Assembly (NCBI GenBank): GCA_012800735.1
Contig: JAAZIU010000004.1
Span: forward strand, 35,277 to 99,276
Direction: 5' to 3'
From: Clostridiales bacterium
Lineage (GTDB): Bacteria; Bacillota; Clostridia; Oscillospirales; CAG-272
Length of the DNA: 64,000 nt
Part shown: positions 1 through 9,942 of the stretch, in pieces
Position numbering within the stretch: position 1 is the first letter of the stretch
Layout: every line of letters starts with the position of its first letter
Notes under the pieces: generated by a model
Told to the model about the DNA's origin: nothing
The model's database searches: none
What the model saw: the letters and a program-made list of their open reading frames with translations, nothing else
Made by a program: the position numbers and the translations under genes

Positions 1-7
1 AGAAAAA

Positions 8-1345
8 ATGTATAATAAAAACGAAACAGTTCTTCAATTTGGAGAAGGAGGTTTTCTGCGCGCCTTTGCCGACTATTTTCTTCATAGAATGAATGAGCTC
101 GGAACTTATAACGGAAAAGCGGTAGTGGTTCAGCCGATAGAAAAAGGCCGCGTAGATGAGCTTAATGCTCAGGGATGTCGGTATCACCTTTTGATTCGCG
201 GAATGGAAAACGGCGAAAAAGTAAACAACTGTATTGAGATTCGCTCTATCTCTCGGGCGATAAATCCTTATGCAGATTATAATGCTTATCTTGAACTTGC
301 AGAGAACCCTAATTTAAGAATAATAATCTCCAATACAACGGAAACCGGTATTGAATATCTCGGTAAAGAAAAGCCGGATGACCGCCCGCCAAAGTCATTC
401 CCTGCGAAGTTAACAGCGTTTTTGTATCGTCGTTTTACCCTCGGACTTCCCGGATTTTTAGTGCTGCCTTGTGAATTGATCGACGATAACGCCAGTCTGC
501 TGCGCGAATATGTTTTAAAATACGCCGTTCTTTGGGAGCTTGGAGAAAACTTTGAGCGTTGGCTGCGAGAGGAAAATATATTCTGCAACACTCTTGTAGA
601 TAGAATTACACCCGGTTTTCCCAAAGATGACGAAAATATAGAGACTTTGCTTGAAAACTGCGGCGGCGATGCGCTGTTAAACACAACCGAACCTTTCTAT
701 CTTTGGGTTATCGAAGGTGATCACGATGACGAATTTCCGCTGGTAAAATCCGGCTTGAATGTTATATGGACGGATGATGTTCGACCATACAAAAAACGTA
801 AAGTTCGCATTTTAAACGGCGCGCATACCTCGCTTGTACCGGGCGCTTTACTCTCCGGCCTTGAAACCGTCGGAGAATGTATGAAAGACAATACGCAGAG
901 GAAATACTTAGAGCAATGTGTAACAAAAGAGATATTGCCGGTTATCGGAGAGGGAGGGGGAAATCGTGAATTCGCAGACGCGGTTTTCGAAAGGTTCGAA
1001 AATCCCTTTATCCGGCACAGGCTTCAGTCTATCGCCCTGAATTCAATAAGTAAATTCTGTGTGAGAGTATTGCCGACGATGAAGGAATATCGAGAGAAAT
1101 TCGGGCAAAATCCAAAAGGTCTCTGCTTTGCACTCGCTTCGCTCGTTGCATTTTATAAAAAAGGCACACCTGACGATTCACCTGAGCTTATTGAAATAAT
1201 TAAAAAAGGCAGTTTCCGTGAAATCCTATCTGATGACAGAATATTCGGCGAGGATTTGTCCGCATTTGCAGACGACGCCGAACAGCATTATAGAATTATC
1301 ATGGAAAAACCGAAATCTCAATGGTACTCATTTCTTGAGGAATAA
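8..1345 (+). CDS. uxaB: Tagaturonate reductase (altronate oxidoreductase)
   Basis: N-terminal LQFGEGGFLRAFADYF Rossmann motif of the mannitol dehydrogenase/UxaB family; ILNGAHTSLVPGALLSGLETVGE motif; directly followed by uxaA. Confidence 0.9.
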   Translation: MYNKNETVLQFGEGGFLRAFADYFLHRMNELGTYNGKAVVVQPIEKGRVDELNAQGCRYHLLIRGMENGEKVNNCIEIRSISRAINPYADYNAYLELAENPNLRIIISNTTETGIEYLGKEKPDDRPPKSFPAKLTAFLYRRFTLGLPGFLVLPCELIDDNASLLREYVLKYAVLWELGENFERWLREENIFCNTLVDRITPGFPKDDENIETLLENCGGDALLNTTEPFYLWVIEGDHDDEFPLVKSGLNVIWTDDVRPYKKRKVRILNGAHTSLVPGALLSGLETVGECMKDNTQRKYLEQCVTKEILPVIGEGGGNREFADAVFERFENPFIRHRLQSIALNSISKFCVRVLPTMKEYREKFGQNPKGLCFALASLVAFYKKGTPDDSPELIEIIKKGSFREILSDDRIFGEDLSAFADDAEQHYRIIMEKPKSQWYSFLEE

Positions 1346-1348
1346 AAT

Positions 1349-2731
1349 ATGAGTAAACTTAAAATTCATGATTCTGACAACGTCGTAGTTGAAACTGAAA
1401 CCGGATTTAAAGAAGCGCTGACGGATATAAAGAAAGGCGAAGCAGTAATAAAATACGGTTTGCCAATCGGTTTTGCGTTTATGGACATCTCAAAAGGAGA
1501 GCGAGTACATACAAATAATATGAAAACCGGTCTGACGGAACATGTCGAATATGATTTCCGAGGCGCAATGCCGCTGCCACCGGTTAGCGAAAGCGAATAT
1601 AGCTTTTTGGGTTATAAAAGGGCTGACGGTAAAGTCGGAATCCGTAATGATATTTGGATTATCCCTACCGTCGGATGTGTCAATAAGGTCGCTGAAAAGT
1701 TAGCTGCAGAATGTGACTGCTTTGCCTTTACACATCCGTACGGTTGCTCTCAGCTCGGTGATGACCATGAGATTACTCGTCTTATTCTCTCAGGTCTTGC
1801 GCATAACCCGAACGCCGGCGGGGTACTTATCCTCGCACTCGGCTGTGAAAATAACACAATGGAAAAATTCAAGCCGCTTGTCGAAGACTGCGATCAGGAA
1901 AGAATACGTTATCTTATCTGCCAGGAAGCGGAGGACGAGATAGCCGAAGGAAAGCGTCTGATATCTGAGCTAAAAGAACGAGCATCGCAGGATGTCCGCA
2001 AGGAATTTCCTCTTTCAAAATTGACTGTCGGGCTTAAATGCGGCGGATCTGACGGATATTCCGGCATAACTGCAAATCCTCTTGTCGGGCGCTTTTCTGA
2101 TTTTCTTACGAGTGTCGGCGGCAGCGTGGTACTGACCGAAGTTCCTGAAATGTTCGGCGCGGAAACTCTTTTGATGAAGCGGGCAATATCAAAGCAAGTA
2201 TTCGACGACATAGTCGATCTTATCAATAACTATAAAGAATATTTCGTCCGTCACGGTCAGACTGTATATGAAAATCCTTCTCCGGGGAACCTTGCCGGCG
2301 GAATAACCACACTCGAAGATAAGTCTCTCGGCTGTACCCAGAAAAGCGGCAGCAGTCCCGTTGTCGGAGTTCTCGGATACGGTGACAGAGTAGACGGTCG
2401 GGGACTTTGGCTGCTTGACGGTCCCGGAAATGACATGGTGGCAATTACAAATCTAACCGCCGCAGGATGCAATCTGATATTATTTACAACCGGCAGGGGA
2501 ACTCCGTTGGGCGCGCCGGTTCCGACATTGAAAATATCATCCAATTCAACTCTGACAAAAAATAAGCCCGGATGGATAGACTTTGATGCTTCCGGAGTAC
2601 TAGACGGAGACCTTGAAATTGATGAGTGTTTTCTGAAAAAAGTAATATCCGTTGCTTCAGGAGAGATGACACGCAATGAAATGAACGGCTACCGAGAAAT
2701 ATCGATTTTCAAAGACGGTGTAGTTTTGTAA
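1349..2731 (+). CDS. uxaA: Altronate dehydratase (UxaA family)
   Basis: GYKRADGKVGIRNDIWIIPTVGCVN, HPYGCSQLGDD and LKCGGSDGYSGITANPLVG motifs; 3 nt downstream of uxaB. Confidence 0.92.
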   Translation: MSKLKIHDSDNVVVETETGFKEALTDIKKGEAVIKYGLPIGFAFMDISKGERVHTNNMKTGLTEHVEYDFRGAMPLPPVSESEYSFLGYKRADGKVGIRNDIWIIPTVGCVNKVAEKLAAECDCFAFTHPYGCSQLGDDHEITRLILSGLAHNPNAGGVLILALGCENNTMEKFKPLVEDCDQERIRYLICQEAEDEIAEGKRLISELKERASQDVRKEFPLSKLTVGLKCGGSDGYSGITANPLVGRFSDFLTSVGGSVVLTEVPEMFGAETLLMKRAISKQVFDDIVDLINNYKEYFVRHGQTVYENPSPGNLAGGITTLEDKSLGCTQKSGSSPVVGVLGYGDRVDGRGLWLLDGPGNDMVAITNLTAAGCNLILFTTGRGTPLGAPVPTLKISSNSTLTKNKPGWIDFDASGVLDGDLEIDECFLKKVISVASGEMTRNEMNGYREISIFKDGVVL

Positions 2732-2745
2732 TAACAAAAGATAAA

Positions 2746-2766
2746 CCCGGCTGTTTTGCAGCCGGG
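2746..2766. terminator. Bidirectional hairpin between convergent uxaA and the GH36-like gene
   Basis: CCCGGCTG-TTTTG-CAGCCGGG, perfect 8 bp stem. Confidence 0.75.
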
Positions 2767-2791
2767 AAATTATTTTGAAGAGACAACTTGA

Positions 2792-4624
2792 TTATTTTAT
2801 TTGACTTATATAAGCTTTCGCCGTAAAGTCACCGCTCAGCTCTCCGAAGGAATCGATTATATTGTCATCAGGAACGGGAAGCTCAGGCGAATTTGCAAAT
2901 CGATGCAAAACGGACAGTTTTTCATTGCCTAATACACGCTCAACAATCTGGTAGCCTTCGGGATGTAAATAAGAACGGGCGGTTGTTTCAATCCGTGTCG
3001 TCTTTCCGTCGCGGATAATATGAGCCGCTTTGCGGTAGAAAGCTATCGCTTCTCGAACCATATCCATTTGCTGGTCCGACAATCCTAAAATATCGCCGCT
3101 TATGCACATCCTGCCGAGAAAGGTGTTAGTAAGTGAGTAAACAGTACGTTCAGGTGTATCCGAAGTTCGCAGCACGCACCAAACCTGTGACTGTTCCAGA
3201 CGTATTACCCTATGAAGATTAGCAGCGATAATCGGTATCGAAGTGCATTCGTGTGCATCGGAGAAACAACTTTGAGAACATATCTCCATAAACGATGGCT
3301 CAAGCCGGTGTCCGCCGCTCGCGCAGCTTTCTATTACAATACCGGGAATCTCGCGGGCAATTCTTTTAAAGAAGTCCTGTGACGCCGAAACTTTACGCCT
3401 CAGTCCCTCTCCGGCGCTTTCATAACCGTCGCAGCCGGGACCGATAGTCTCGTTGTAATCAATCTTAACATAGCCAAAACCATTGTCACGGAGTAGGTTT
3501 ATAACCCGTTCGGTTAGGTATTCGATGACTGAAGGATCCTCCATATCCCAAAATTTTCTCACACCGGCAAGTATGGGATAGCCGTCGCGTTTTAGAAACT
3601 TATCCGAAAAAGCTTCCCAGGCTTTTGAATTATGTCCCGCTGTTTCAAGCTCAAACCAGAGACCGGGAATCATACCGTTTTTCCTGATACAATCTGCAGC
3701 TTCTTTTATCCCGCCGGGAAACATGTCACTGTTCGGAATCCAGTCGCCGGTAGAACTGCTCCAATCAGCTTTGTCTTTATACCATCCGGCGTCTATCACA
3801 AAATATCCGATGCCCAGAGGCGCTAATTTTTCGGAAATATTCTTGATATTCTCATAAGTAGGATTACCCCAGGCAGTGCACCACTCGTTGAAAATAACCG
3901 GCATATCGCGATCGACGGGGGCAATATTCGGCTTTTGAGCTTTAATAAGCTTGTCGCAGAGATCGTAAAGGTTCTCGGCTTCGGTAACTAAGGCTCTCGG
4001 AGAGATAAAGCTCTCACCCGGTTTCAATTCTTTCGACCAGGCGCCGAAGTCTCTGTCAGCCATTCCTCCGACAAGACGGTAACTGTCTTCAAAGCAGAGA
4101 ACCTCAATTTGCCAAGAACTTGGGGCATATAACATCGCTCCGACGCAGCGACCGGTTTTGCTGTTTTCAAGCGCAGCCATCGGAAAATAGCTTTTAACCG
4201 GCATTGAACCTACCGAACCAAACTTCAAGGCTCGGATGCTATGTCCAGACCAGGATTTTTCAAGGTTAAGATCAATTAAATTATCGCGCTTAAGACGTCC
4301 CTCGGCGCTCCAGAAGGACTCAAGACGACATAGCGTATCAGCTTCTATCCCCTTTAGCGCAAAGCTTGCGAGCATATCGAGAACAACGGTTTTTCCGCCA
4401 TCGTTCTTGACCTCGGTTACAATTTCTGTCGCGTCACCTGACGCTTTGCGCCATTGCGTAATTGTAAGTCCATGCGGTGATGACCAAACCGTTGTTTCTT
4501 CGGAATCAGAGATGAGTTTCAAAGTTCTTGTGGTTTCGGTTTGGCAATTTGTCATTCCGCTGGTGTATCCACCGTGATGCGCATCACCGCGAACATAAAG
4601 CTCAACGTAATATTTCATAACCAA
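2792..4624 (-). CDS. Alpha-galactosidase-like glycoside hydrolase (GH36 / melibiase fold)
   Basis: NEWCTAWGNPTYENI, YFVIDAGWY, YVKIDYNE (putative nucleophile Asp), IESCASGGHR and CFSDAHE motifs. Confidence 0.85.
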   Translation of the reverse strand: MVMKYYVELYVRGDAHHGGYTSGMTNCQTETTRTLKLISDSEETTVWSSPHGLTITQWRKASGDATEIVTEVKNDGGKTVVLDMLASFALKGIEADTLCRLESFWSAEGRLKRDNLIDLNLEKSWSGHSIRALKFGSVGSMPVKSYFPMAALENSKTGRCVGAMLYAPSSWQIEVLCFEDSYRLVGGMADRDFGAWSKELKPGESFISPRALVTEAENLYDLCDKLIKAQKPNIAPVDRDMPVIFNEWCTAWGNPTYENIKNISEKLAPLGIGYFVIDAGWYKDKADWSSSTGDWIPNSDMFPGGIKEAADCIRKNGMIPGLWFELETAGHNSKAWEAFSDKFLKRDGYPILAGVRKFWDMEDPSVIEYLTERVINLLRDNGFGYVKIDYNETIGPGCDGYESAGEGLRRKVSASQDFFKRIAREIPGIVIESCASGGHRLEPSFMEICSQSCFSDAHECTSIPIIAANLHRVIRLEQSQVWCVLRTSDTPERTVYSLTNTFLGRMCISGDILGLSDQQMDMVREAIAFYRKAAHIIRDGKTTRIETTARSYLHPEGYQIVERVLGNEKLSVLHRFANSPELPVPDDNIIDSFGELSGDFTAKAYISQIK

Positions 4625-4631
4625 CTCCTCT

Positions 4632-5702
4632 TTATCTGACTGTCAAAAGCTCTTCAGCTGCTCTTCGATCGTTTACGGAAAACCAAAGTCTTGAATATGG
4701 CGAACCGTGTAGAGCATTTAATACCGAAAGAAATTCCGCTACACTGTCAATAACCATTATACCTTTGCCGCTCTCGGTGATATGTCGGTAAACATCGAGC
4801 CAATGTCTCGCGCTGGGTTTACCGGCGCCGTAAACCCATTGAACGGCGTGTAGCTTTTCAAGCGATAAGATGGCATCTAAATGAGGCAGTTGTCCGACGC
4901 CGTCAAGATGATAAATAGTATGTCCGAGTCTCTCCGTGTCGCGCCGCAGAGTCGGAAGCACAAATTCAGAAAACATTTCCGGACTTATCATGTATGAAAA
5001 ATCACATTGAATAATATACGATGGGATCGAAGAAAGCAGTCCCGACCAATCGGTATAACCATCCTGAGGTGAAAGAACCGCAGCAAAATCACTGTAAGCT
5101 GCATACCAGGCTCGTTCAATTTCAGATATGAGCCTGAATATTTCCTCCGGCTCATCTATCAGAGCGTAAAGCAGTCTCTCACTGCCGACAAGTGACGCCG
5201 CAACATCAAGAACTCCCCCGAGATCCGGCATACCCATCATAACACATCCGTCCCAACGCTCAAGCCCCGCCTTGTAAATTGCTTTAATACGTTCAGCCCA
5301 CGGATGTATCGGATCATATTCAGCGTAGATTTCTGAAAGTGCCTTTTCTTCATTGCCGTCAGGCGGGAAGAACCAGACCCTTCCCGTTGAATTATCCGCC
5401 TTTCCTCCGCAGAAAGCGGCGAGAACTCCGGGACCGTAGCCGGTAAAATCAACCAAAGGGAACCCGTCGCCAATAAATTCGCAAGTTGAGAGCTGTCGGT
5501 CTATCAGTTCGATTACCTCTTCCGGCGACCGGGTAAAGTCTGCGCAATTTGCCTGTGTCAGCGGATTTTCAAACGGTTTCTCAGAAGGATGCGCATCGTA
5601 AAGCGTTATTGATAGCAGTGGTCGGTTCAGCCTACCTTCAAACCATTTGTCATGAGTTTCACGAACCTGTTTCATTCGTGATTTATCAAAATGAACCGCC
5701 AT
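4632..5702 (-). CDS. Uroporphyrinogen decarboxylase (URO-D)-like protein
   Basis: URO-D/methyltransferase-like fold signals: FSYMISPEMFSEFVLPTLRRDTERLGHTIYHLDGVGQLPHLDAIL; no heme-synthesis neighbours. Confidence 0.65.
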   Translation of the reverse strand: MAVHFDKSRMKQVRETHDKWFEGRLNRPLLSITLYDAHPSEKPFENPLTQANCADFTRSPEEVIELIDRQLSTCEFIGDGFPLVDFTGYGPGVLAAFCGGKADNSTGRVWFFPPDGNEEKALSEIYAEYDPIHPWAERIKAIYKAGLERWDGCVMMGMPDLGGVLDVAASLVGSERLLYALIDEPEEIFRLISEIERAWYAAYSDFAAVLSPQDGYTDWSGLLSSIPSYIIQCDFSYMISPEMFSEFVLPTLRRDTERLGHTIYHLDGVGQLPHLDAILSLEKLHAVQWVYGAGKPSARHWLDVYRHITESGKGIMVIDSVAEFLSVLNALHGSPYSRLWFSVNDRRAAEELLTVR

Positions 5703-5803
5703 TTAAACCTCCGGATATCTTGTTTTTACGATAATAACATAGATAAACAAGAATGTCAATATTATCCAATGATTATAGGGTTATTTTTTGGCGAGAATTA
5801 CTT

Positions 5804-6616
5804 TCACGCTTCCTCGATACCGCAGGAACGGCATAGTTCGAGCACGCCTCTCCATGCGACCGCTTCAGCGCATATTCCTCCTGCAAGGAGAACGTCACGT
5901 TTAAGAGCAGGATCGGCATTTCCTACACATCCGCATACAAAGCCTTTTGTTCCGTCAAGCATGGAAGTATCGTTTAAACTGTCTCCGCAGGCAAGTACTT
6001 GTTCGGGCGAGCAACCCATGATTTCCGTAAATTTAGCAAGTACATTTCCTTTGCCGCCCGATTTGTGAATCATGGATACAAGATTATTGTTTCGATGTAT
6101 CTTAGCTTCTTCGAATCCGGCTTCATCAGCGAATTCTTTCATCATATTTACCGCGGTATCTGCGCTTTCATTACAATCTGTGTTGAATTCAAAAGCATAA
6201 TTGCCGAATAGGTAAAAATTGCGAACTCGTATCCCCGCTTTTCGAATATCGCCAAGCCATTCGTTGATAAAAGGACTTACGCGGTCGCACATGATATATA
6301 GCTTTTCCTCCATTGACCGGTTCCATTCTTCTGCTTCAGCCAGTGCTTTTTTGGGAATATTATCGATGACCGAAACACAGAAATATATATAAGCTTCTCG
6401 CCCGAGTACAAAAGAAGGGAAGGGACCCCACGACACACCCAAATTATTAAAAGCGTCAATAACCGAATCAAGCGGTCTGCCTGAGACAATGCCGGCTTGT
6501 CCGCCGCGTAAAATGAAACTATTCATGTATTCAATAAGTTCATCACCTATTTTTTCCGAATTCGGGGTATGATCGATAAGAGTCCAATCGAAATCCATGC
6601 CAATTATTTTTATCAT
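5804..6616 (-). CDS. HAD-superfamily (Cof-like) phosphatase
   Basis: DFDWTLIDHT motif I, GIVSGRP, and ACGDSLNDTSML motif IV. Confidence 0.85.
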   Translation of the reverse strand: MIKIIGMDFDWTLIDHTPNSEKIGDELIEYMNSFILRGGQAGIVSGRPLDSVIDAFNNLGVSWGPFPSFVLGREAYIYFCVSVIDNIPKKALAEAEEWNRSMEEKLYIMCDRVSPFINEWLGDIRKAGIRVRNFYLFGNYAFEFNTDCNESADTAVNMMKEFADEAGFEEAKIHRNNNLVSMIHKSGGKGNVLAKFTEIMGCSPEQVLACGDSLNDTSMLDGTKGFVCGCVGNADPALKRDVLLAGGICAEAVAWRGVLELCRSCGIEEA

Positions 6617-6628
6617 TAATTCAATCTC

Positions 6629-7312
6629 CTACAGCAGCGCAGCATCAGGTATAGCACCATGTAAAATATCTAAATATCCGGCGTCAGGGGACAACCAGAT
6701 GGAAAGCATATTCCTTGTTAATACAAGCGGCATCCGATTATGTACAGAAACTGCCGACTTATTTGCATCTCCGGTTATGATGGTAAATCTGCTTTCATTT
6801 TTGTCTCTCGATATGAGACCCGCCATATAAAGTACGGTGTCATTCGAAGCCGCGAAGAAGTATTTTTGTTTTTTCTTATTTTTACTTAAATAAGAAATCG
6901 GATCATCATCGAAAAGACTGACTTGGATTTGCGGCTCAAATTCGTCAGTTTCCGTTATACCCCATTCGAAATATCCCGAAGCAGGAACGGCGCAGCGTCC
7001 TGTATCAAGCAGTTTTGAAAAGATAGGGCTTCTTATAACATTTTCGCGGCGTGAGTTGATGATAAGACCGGCTCCTGAAAGCGAATAATCCCGGCGGGGA
7101 AAGCCCCACCGGGATATTTCAGCCTTTATCTCAGCCTTGGAATACTCAACGCTGTCGCCAAACCATCCGGTTACCACGGGAACCCGGGCGGAGGGAAATA
7201 TCTCTCCGCCGGAAAAGTCGTTTTCGGGGTCAAATCCGGTGCCGAAAGAAGCAAGATAGAGCAGCTCACGGAGCTCGTCTTCCTCTGTCAGATAAAGATA
7301 TCTGCCGCACAT
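6629..7312 (-). CDS. SOS response-associated peptidase (SRAP / YedK-HMCES family)
   Basis: N-terminal MCGRY with catalytic Cys2; NSRRENV, GYFEWG and TGDANKSAVSVHNRMPLVL motifs. Confidence 0.92.
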   Translation of the reverse strand: MCGRYLYLTEEDELRELLYLASFGTGFDPENDFSGGEIFPSARVPVVTGWFGDSVEYSKAEIKAEISRWGFPRRDYSLSGAGLIINSRRENVIRSPIFSKLLDTGRCAVPASGYFEWGITETDEFEPQIQVSLFDDDPISYLSKNKKKQKYFFAASNDTVLYMAGLISRDKNESRFTIITGDANKSAVSVHNRMPLVLTRNMLSIWLSPDAGYLDILHGAIPDAALL

Positions 7313-8802
7313 CAGGCGTTCTCGTCGAAGGATTCAAGTGTCTTGTCGATAGAGGTTTGAATCTTTTCTTCCTTCTTTGCAAGCTCGGATGCAATGTCGG
7401 TGGACTTCTTCTGCATCAGTCCGGGCAAAATATCGGCAATGCCGCCGAAGTTATAAGCCAAACCAAGGTCATAAACGCGCTCGCCGATGATGATATCAAG
7501 CTGCTGCACCGATTCATCGTCGCGGAGATATTTACCGGTCAGCGCCTTGTCGTAATAAGCAGGTCTGAGGACTTCGGTCGATTTTGCTGCGAGAGCTTCA
7601 AGAATTATTCCGGTACGCTCAACATCTCCAGAACTCTTCGGCACCGCAACATACGAACCGACAGTCCAGACAACGTTTGCATATTTGTCTTGATCCTCAG
7701 AATACTTGGGTACGGGAACTATGCCGAAAGCGGTTTCAAGGTTGCGAAGACGAATAACGATTTGAAGGTTTGTGATCCAAAAGAGCCCGCGGCTTTCTTC
7801 AAACATCTGTGTTGTCCAGAGGTGATATCCGAGATTGCCGTATTTGTGGTAGTTAAGAGAGAAGACTTCGTCGTTCATTATTCTTCCGATAATTTCAATA
7901 ATGGCGACAGTTTTCTCTGAGCTGCCGAGAGCGATCTGCGGTACATCGTTCGCATCCTTTGAAATCAGTCTTTCACCGGAGCCAAGATACATTGCGTTGA
8001 AGTTTTCATTCTGTGTCAGGTTCGCGTAGCAGTCATACGCGCTTTGCTTTCCGTCACCGTCAAGATCCTGATAAATATTGGAATAGGTTGAATAATAGTT
8101 ATCATATGTCCACTTATTTTCAGCAACGAGATCATAAGGACTGGGAACGCCGTAAGACTTGATCATTTCCTTATTGAACATCGTGCACCAGGTGGCGTCG
8201 TTGTTAAGATATGATATATCGGAACCGACAAAGTAAAGCCGCTTCATTATCGAAAGGTCTTCGATCGAACGCTGATCCCACCAATTTTTGCTGAAATCAA
8301 CATAATCGAGATCATACATATCGATAAAATAACCTGAAGCAGCGAGTGAACCGCAGTCACCGAAGGCCGGCATAACTATATCATAGGCATTGTCGCCGGC
8401 GGAAACACTCTTTTTTGTATCATTAGAGGGGTTTGAAGACTGGAATTCTTTTATTACTATGTTGAACTGTTCCTCTATGTCACGGTTTCTGCCATAGATA
8501 GCGTCGTTTAAAACCTCTCCGTTTTCCGATTCGGTCCAGATGGACATCTCGCCCCACTCGTTATAGGCAGCTACTCCTTTGGTTAATATAGTGAAATTAG
8601 CTCCGCCGTAATCTTTCTCGGGAAGCTTCGGATCAAATGGATTTTCGGTTACGGTTTCCTCAGCGGCAAGGGTTGTATCTGCCGAATCAGTATCGGCAGG
8701 AGAAGATGACTTGTCGCCGCCGCATGCAGCCAAAACTATCGGTGAGATGCATAGAATAGTTGCAAGTAAAATCAAACATAGTTTTTTAAAAGGTTTAATC
8801 AA
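7312..8802 (-). CDS. Extracellular solute-binding lipoprotein (orphan)
   Basis: Lipobox ...SPIVLAACGG; paralogous along its length to 19229..20719; EF-hand-like DLDGDGKQSAYD. Confidence 0.85.
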   Translation of the reverse strand: MIKPFKKLCLILLATILCISPIVLAACGGDKSSSPADTDSADTTLAAEETVTENPFDPKLPEKDYGGANFTILTKGVAAYNEWGEMSIWTESENGEVLNDAIYGRNRDIEEQFNIVIKEFQSSNPSNDTKKSVSAGDNAYDIVMPAFGDCGSLAASGYFIDMYDLDYVDFSKNWWDQRSIEDLSIMKRLYFVGSDISYLNNDATWCTMFNKEMIKSYGVPSPYDLVAENKWTYDNYYSTYSNIYQDLDGDGKQSAYDCYANLTQNENFNAMYLGSGERLISKDANDVPQIALGSSEKTVAIIEIIGRIMNDEVFSLNYHKYGNLGYHLWTTQMFEESRGLFWITNLQIVIRLRNLETAFGIVPVPKYSEDQDKYANVVWTVGSYVAVPKSSGDVERTGIILEALAAKSTEVLRPAYYDKALTGKYLRDDESVQQLDIIIGERVYDLGLAYNFGGIADILPGLMQKKSTDIASELAKKEEKIQTSIDKTLESFDENA

Positions 8803-9072
8803 TTAAAACACCTCTTTCAAAGATAAAAGTATAAAATGTTTTGCGATTGAAATGATAATTCGCGAAAATTAAGCTGTCAAACAAAGGACTCGTTATAGTT
8901 TCCGCTGATTGCAGCAAGCAAAAATATTATCAGCAATATTATAGCATTAAGAAGTTATATATTCAATGAATTTCAGCAATAATTTAGAAAATTAACAATT
9001 TTCAGCAGTAATATTCGGTAGAAAATGGTAAAATGATTTCAAGTTAACTAAAACATTCGAGATATATCAGAA

Positions 9073-9103
9073 AAAACATCGACTTCGAAATGAAGCCGAT
9101 TTT
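9073..9103. terminator. Candidate hairpin followed by a T-run
   Basis: ATCGACTTC-GAAAT-GAAGCCGATTTTT, imperfect stem with T tract. Confidence 0.45.
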
Positions 9104-9169
9104 TAGAGTAATTAACTGCCTGATATCTTAAACTAATCTGTATGTTTTCGCAACAAGTGTGGTTTTATC

Positions 9170-9841
9170 ATGTTCGAGAATATCAATTTTGAAAAAGTTG
9201 TCGTATCTGTTGGTTTTATTTTGACGCATGTGTCATGGCTTGCTTTCTATTCATTGTTACTATATCTTGTTTTTGTTATTCCGAAATATATATTTTCTGC
9301 CGCTCGAAGTATTATAGCTCATATCATGTTTTTTATAGAAGTTGGAGCTATTTGTTTGTTTCTCGGTTTTAAATTATCGATTAAAAGATTGCCCTTCGCA
9401 TCGTTCTTTAAACTGGCCAAAAATTGTGATTTTAGAGTAACTGACGGAAATAATATTTACAATATTCGTATCTTGAGTCTTATCTCACCATTCAGAACAG
9501 CATTGACGGTATCGACTGATGGCGTCTGCCTTACTTATATTAATTCACCTTCTCACAGAAAGAGAGTTTCCGAAGAAGGGGCATTCTATCTCTCAAGCCG
9601 GGAAATGCTTGGGTTTGGAACGGATAGAAGAGTAAAATTACCTGAATTCGCCAAAGAAAAAAGTAATATGGTTGAGGTGTTTCTTGTCTGTCCGAAACCT
9701 CTGCTTATCAGCAGTTCCGAAAGATACGGAGAGCTATATGGCATAGAAGAAATAAACGGAATTTTATGTGGCTATTATCGAGACTTTTATAAATATCTGA
9801 GAAATATAAATGATAATTCGAAGCATTATCATCCGATTTAA
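9170..9841 (+). CDS. Hypothetical membrane protein
   Basis: Two predicted N-terminal hydrophobic segments then a soluble domain; no family recognised. Confidence 0.6.
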   Translation: MFENINFEKVVVSVGFILTHVSWLAFYSLLLYLVFVIPKYIFSAARSIIAHIMFFIEVGAICLFLGFKLSIKRLPFASFFKLAKNCDFRVTDGNNIYNIRILSLISPFRTALTVSTDGVCLTYINSPSHRKRVSEEGAFYLSSREMLGFGTDRRVKLPEFAKEKSNMVEVFLVCPKPLLISSSERYGELYGIEEINGILCGYYRDFYKYLRNINDNSKHYHPI

Positions 9842-9942
9842 TGTTTATCAGTCAGGTCAAATATAAAAATTTACAAAAAAGCATCTATGACTGTTGCGCT
9901 TGCGTGTTATAATATTGTTGTACCTTTATAAAGCAGGAGGGT

